From Burkholderia ubonensis (GTDB taxonomy: Bacteria; Pseudomonadota; Gammaproteobacteria; Burkholderiales; Burkholderiaceae): a DNA stretch of 64,000 nt. This document shows, one piece after another, positions 61,769 to 64,000 of this stretch (the first letter of the stretch is position 1; every line of letters begins with the position of its first letter). The DNA lies in assembly GCF_902833085.1 (NCBI RefSeq), contig NZ_CADFEB010000013.1, positions 186,001 through 250,000 on the forward strand. The letters are read 5' to 3'. The position numbers were made by a program, and so were the translations under genes. The notes under the pieces are model-generated. The model was not told where the DNA came from, did not search any database, and worked only from the letters and a program-made list of their open reading frames with translations.

Positions 61769-63019
61769 ATGGCACTCATCGTACACAAATACGGCGGCAC
61801 TTCGATGGGCTCGGTCGAGCGCATCAAGAACGTCGCGAAACGCGTCGCAAAATGGCATCAGGCCGGGCACCAGATGGTGGTCGTGCCGTCGGCGATGTCC
61901 GGCGAAACCAACCGTCTGCTCGGTCTCGCGAAAGAGATTTCGAGTCAGCCGAGCCCGCGTGAGCTCGACATGATCGCGTCGACCGGCGAGCAGGTCAGCG
62001 TCGGCCTGCTGTCGATCGCGCTGCAGGAGATCGGCGTCGAGGCCGTGAGCTATGCCGGCTGGCAAGTGCCGATCAAGACCGACAGCGCATACACGAAGGC
62101 GCGCATCCACTCGATCGACGACGAGCGCGTGAAGGCCGACCTGAACGCCGGCAAGGTCGTGATCATCACGGGCTTCCAGGGCGTCGATCCGGACGGCCAC
62201 ATCACGACGCTCGGCCGCGGCGGCTCGGATACGTCGGCGGTGGCGGTCGCGGCCGCGCTCGATGCCGAGGAGTGCCTGATCTATACGGACGTCGACGGCG
62301 TCTACACGACCGATCCGCGCGTCGTCGAAGAGGCGCGCCGCCTCGATCGCGTGACGTTCGAGGAAATGCTGGAAATGGCGAGCCTCGGCTCGAAGGTCCT
62401 GCAGATCCGCTCGGTCGAATTCGCCGGCAAATACCAGGTGAAGACGCGTGTGCTGTCGAGCCTGACCGATCCGCTGATTGCGCTCGACGTGGAAATGCGC
62501 TCGGGCACCCTGATTACTTTTGAAGAAGACGAGACCATGGAAAAGGCAGTCATTTCCGGCATCGCGTTCCAGCGCGACGAAGCACGCATTGCGGTGATGG
62601 GCGTGCCCGACAAGCCGGGCATCGCGTATCAGATCCTCGGCCCGGTCGCGGACGCGAACATCGACGTCGACATGATCATCCAGAACCAGAGCGTCGAGGG
62701 CAAGACGGACTTCACGTTCACGGTCGGCCGCGGCGACTACCAGAAGGCGATGGACATCCTGACCAACCAGGTGAAGGGCCACGTGAGCGCCGAACAGGTG
62801 CAGGGCGACCCGAAGGTGTCGAAGGTGTCGGTCGTCGGCGTCGGCATGCGTTCGCACGTGGGCGTCGCGAGCAAGATGTTCCGCACGCTGTCGGAAGAGG
62901 GCATCAACATCCAGATGATCTCGACGTCCGAGATCAAGATTTCGGTGCTGATCGACGAGAAGTACATGGAGCTGGCCGTCCGCGCGCTGCACAAAGCATT
63001 CGAACTCGAACAGGCGTAA
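61769..63019 (+). CDS. lysC: Aspartate kinase
   Basis: 416-residue enzyme phosphorylating aspartate for lysine, threonine and methionine synthesis. It opens MALIVHKYGGTSMGSVERI; the kinase domain (about 1-240) includes TGFQGVDPDGHITTLGRGGSD, shown across the ATP/Asp site. Two ACT domains (about 265-416: ISGIAFQRDEARIAVMGVPD and VSVVGVGMRSHVGVASKMF) indicate feedback control by lysine and/or threonine. The length is that of the class with kinase plus regulatory domains only. The frame is open 54 codons further up, but the conserved start is clear. Confidence 0.97.
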   Translation: MALIVHKYGGTSMGSVERIKNVAKRVAKWHQAGHQMVVVPSAMSGETNRLLGLAKEISSQPSPRELDMIASTGEQVSVGLLSIALQEIGVEAVSYAGWQVPIKTDSAYTKARIHSIDDERVKADLNAGKVVIITGFQGVDPDGHITTLGRGGSDTSAVAVAAALDAEECLIYTDVDGVYTTDPRVVEEARRLDRVTFEEMLEMASLGSKVLQIRSVEFAGKYQVKTRVLSSLTDPLIALDVEMRSGTLITFEEDETMEKAVISGIAFQRDEARIAVMGVPDKPGIAYQILGPVADANIDVDMIIQNQSVEGKTDFTFTVGRGDYQKAMDILTNQVKGHVSAEQVQGDPKVSKVSVVGVGMRSHVGVASKMFRTLSEEGINIQMISTSEIKISVLIDEKYMELAVRALHKAFELEQA

Positions 63020-63030
63020 TGAAATTTTCG

Positions 63031-63054
63031 TGATGCATTGAAGAAAATGCATCA
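63031..63054. other. 9-bp inverted repeat after lysC
   Basis: TGATGCATT (63,031-63,039) and AATGCATCA (63,046-63,054) are exact reverse complements around GAAGAA, 11 bases past the lysC stop. It lacks a T-run on the plus strand, so if it stops lysC transcripts it does so weakly; it also lies 6 bases before the -35 of the tRNA promoter. Confidence 0.45.
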
Positions 63055-63060
63055 AAGAAA

Positions 63061-63089
63061 TTGACCTGCGGCTCGAAACCCTATATTAT
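63061..63089 (+). promoter_or_regulatory. Sigma-70-type promoter of tRNA-Ser
   Basis: TTGACC (63,061-63,066), a 17-base spacer and TATTAT (63,084-63,089) form a near-consensus promoter about 45 bases before the mature tRNA 5' end, typical of stable RNA genes. Confidence 0.8.
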
Positions 63090-63132
63090 CTTCTTCTCGT
63101 CGCACTGCCTCCCTGGTGCGAGCGAAAGTTTG

Positions 63133-63226
63133 GGAGACGTGGCCGAGAGGTCGAAGGCACTCCCCTGCTAAGGGAGCATCTGGGCCAAAACCTGGATCGA
63201 GGGTTCGAATCCCTCCGTCTCCGCCA
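63133..63226 (+). tRNA. tRNA-Ser (anticodon GCU)
   Basis: The acceptor stem GGAGACG (63,133-63,139) pairs with CGTCTCC (63,216-63,222), followed by discriminator G and an encoded CCA. The anticodon stem-loop CTCCC-CTGCTAA-GGGAG places GCT in the loop, decoding AGC/AGU serine codons. The long variable arm (CATCTGGGCCAAAACCTGGAT) and the T-loop GGTTCGAATCC are as expected for class II tRNA-Ser. It has its own promoter and terminator. Confidence 0.97.
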
Positions 63227-63240
63227 GAAGTGGCGGAACA

Positions 63241-63276
63241 AGCCCCGCAAGTTCTCGGACTTGCGGGGCTTTTCTT
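63241..63276 (+). terminator. Rho-independent terminator after tRNA-Ser
   Basis: AGCCCCGCAAGT (63,241-63,252) pairs exactly with ACTTGCGGGGCT (63,259-63,270) around TCTCGG, followed by TTTTCTTTTT. It ends the tRNA transcript 14 bases after CCA. Confidence 0.93.
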
Positions 63277-63916
63277 TTTCCGGCTGGCCCGCATGGGCGA
63301 ACCGATGTGCGCGGTACGGTTGCCGTGGCGCCGATGGCGCTGTCCCTTGTTCATGACGCACGCCGGCGGCGTGCCATTTCTGCAGCCCGCCGCGTCTAAC
63401 GGTCGGCGCTCCACAGCTCAAGCTTTGTCAGTCGGCGTTCGATAGTCCGACGCGCTGTCCCTCGCGCTCCAGCGGCGCGGGAATCTTGCGGTAGCGGTGG
63501 CGTAAGCAGCAGCGCCATCCGTCAGCATGACCTCGTTCAGCATCGGCTTGCGATCATCCTTTCCAATTGCGCATTTGCTCCGCGAAGCCGCCCGGTCCGT
63601 CGGACCGGATCTATCTGCAATTCCGCATACGCCATCTTCCGGAGAAAGCGAAATTGCTTCGATATCCAAAACGGAGAATCTGTTCCGTAGCCGGCATATC
63701 CGCTTACGCGCATTTCACGCGATGCTAATTCGCATCACCGTGAAGCACTTGCGTTTCTGCGCGCGGAGCACTTCAATCAATTGACCCGCCGATAGCGCGC
63801 TCGGGCCGTGGCACCGCGGCACCGAGGCGGGGCGCCGCTTGGCGCGTGCGGCTCGATTCGAGACATTTTCGTCCGCTATGAAATTACGGCTGGACGGCTT
63901 TTAATTTGTTTGGCCA
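63277..63916. other. Gene-poor stretch, no recognisable gene
   Basis: 640 bases. The open frames at 63,418-63,669 (-) and 63,527-63,784 (+) overlap each other, lack ribosome-binding sites and encode nothing I recognise. GC content falls steadily to the right and becomes AT-rich near 63,880. Because it directly follows a tRNA gene, a common integration site, I looked for a repeat of the tRNA 3' end and for an integrase and saw neither inside the window. Confidence 0.5.
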
Positions 63917-63945
63917 TTGACTTACCATGACTGCAAAAATAATTT
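63917..63945 (+). promoter_or_regulatory. Promoter of the gene at the right edge
   Basis: TTGACT (63,917-63,922), a 17-base spacer and TAATTT (63,940-63,945) make a good sigma-70-type promoter in AT-rich DNA. With a start about 7 bases later the leader is only ~12 bases and contains AAAGGTAA before the ATG at 63,965. Confidence 0.7.
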
Positions 63946-63964
63946 TCACTTAAAGGTAACTGCT

Positions 63965-64000
63965 ATGGCCTTTCAAAATACTTCGCCGAATCAACCGGCT
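63965..64000 (+). CDS. Start of an unidentified gene (cut by right edge)
   Basis: Only 12 codons are present, reading MAFQNTSPNQPA. The ATG has AAAGG about 9 bases upstream and a well-formed promoter in front, so a real gene is likely. The visible residues do not allow a family assignment. Confidence 0.45.
   Translation, partial: MAFQNTSPNQPA

Noticed and set aside
63133-64000. Integrated element with attachment repeat at the tRNA-Ser 3' end
   Set aside because: No second copy of the tRNA 3' segment and no integrase are present inside the window; kept only as a question for the sequence to the right.

Overview
The window is high-GC (about two-thirds G+C by eye), densely coded chromosomal DNA from a beta-proteobacterium. 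Protein sequences and gene order fit a Burkholderia species (Burkholderia cepacia complex type, main chromosome). This rests on recognising the families and synteny, not on a database search, and I cannot name the species. Most genes are core housekeeping genes. One low-GC accessory patch (about 44,976-47,980) interrupts them, and a gene-poor stretch lies at the right edge.

Layout, left to right. 1-2,655: an IclR-type regulator (cut by the window edge) divergent from lutA-lutB for L-lactate oxidation. 2,746-3,604: a small membrane-associated protein and a low-molecular-weight tyrosine phosphatase. 3,657-9,694: the complete ISC iron-sulfur assembly operon iscR-iscS-iscU-iscA-hscB-hscA-fdx-iscX, opening with tandem IscR-type operators and closing with a strong terminator. 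9,748-16,378 (minus strand): glycine-zipper protein, lysS, prfB (with its programmed frameshift), recJ and a conserved hypothetical gene. 16,527-22,844: lolC-lolD, a TatD nuclease, comEC and a hydrolase. 22,985-27,401: pyrG-kdsA-eno-ftsB. 27,489-29,443 (minus): lipoprotein, hslO and a gamma-carbonic-anhydrase-like protein. 29,630-38,647 (plus): ferritin-like protein, hydrolase, RNase AM-like PHP protein, YciO-like protein, site-2 protease, trpS, methyltransferase, dapA, bamC and a metallo-beta-lactamase-fold protein. 38,751-44,972: Ala/Ser-rich lipoprotein, ribosomal oxygenase-like cupin, slyD, metallophosphatase-like protein and mutS.

44,976-47,980 is the accessory island. It holds a decayed C-terminal piece of a phage-type DNA adenine methylase, unassignable sequence, and then an intact, AT-richer two-gene unit. 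That unit encodes a lysozyme/transglycosylase-like protein with a LysM domain, overlapping a small secreted cysteine-containing protein. I propose it as an effector/immunity-like or lysin/inhibitor-like pair; it is the best candidate for an undescribed system here. Just beyond are a MocR-type regulator with a perfect 13-bp palindrome at its promoter and a short H-NS-family protein.

49,990-63,226 returns to core genes: LysE exporter, suhB, trmJ, cysE, lpxH, two cyclophilins, TPR protein, cysS, AlkA-like glycosylase, accA, tilS, lysC and tRNA-Ser(GCU). The last 700 bases carry no recognisable gene until a well-formed promoter drives a gene cut by the right edge.

A second unexpected signal is a shared leader: the same hairpin-plus-GGAGACA sequence precedes two unrelated genes (about 21,956-22,006 and 29,447-29,498).
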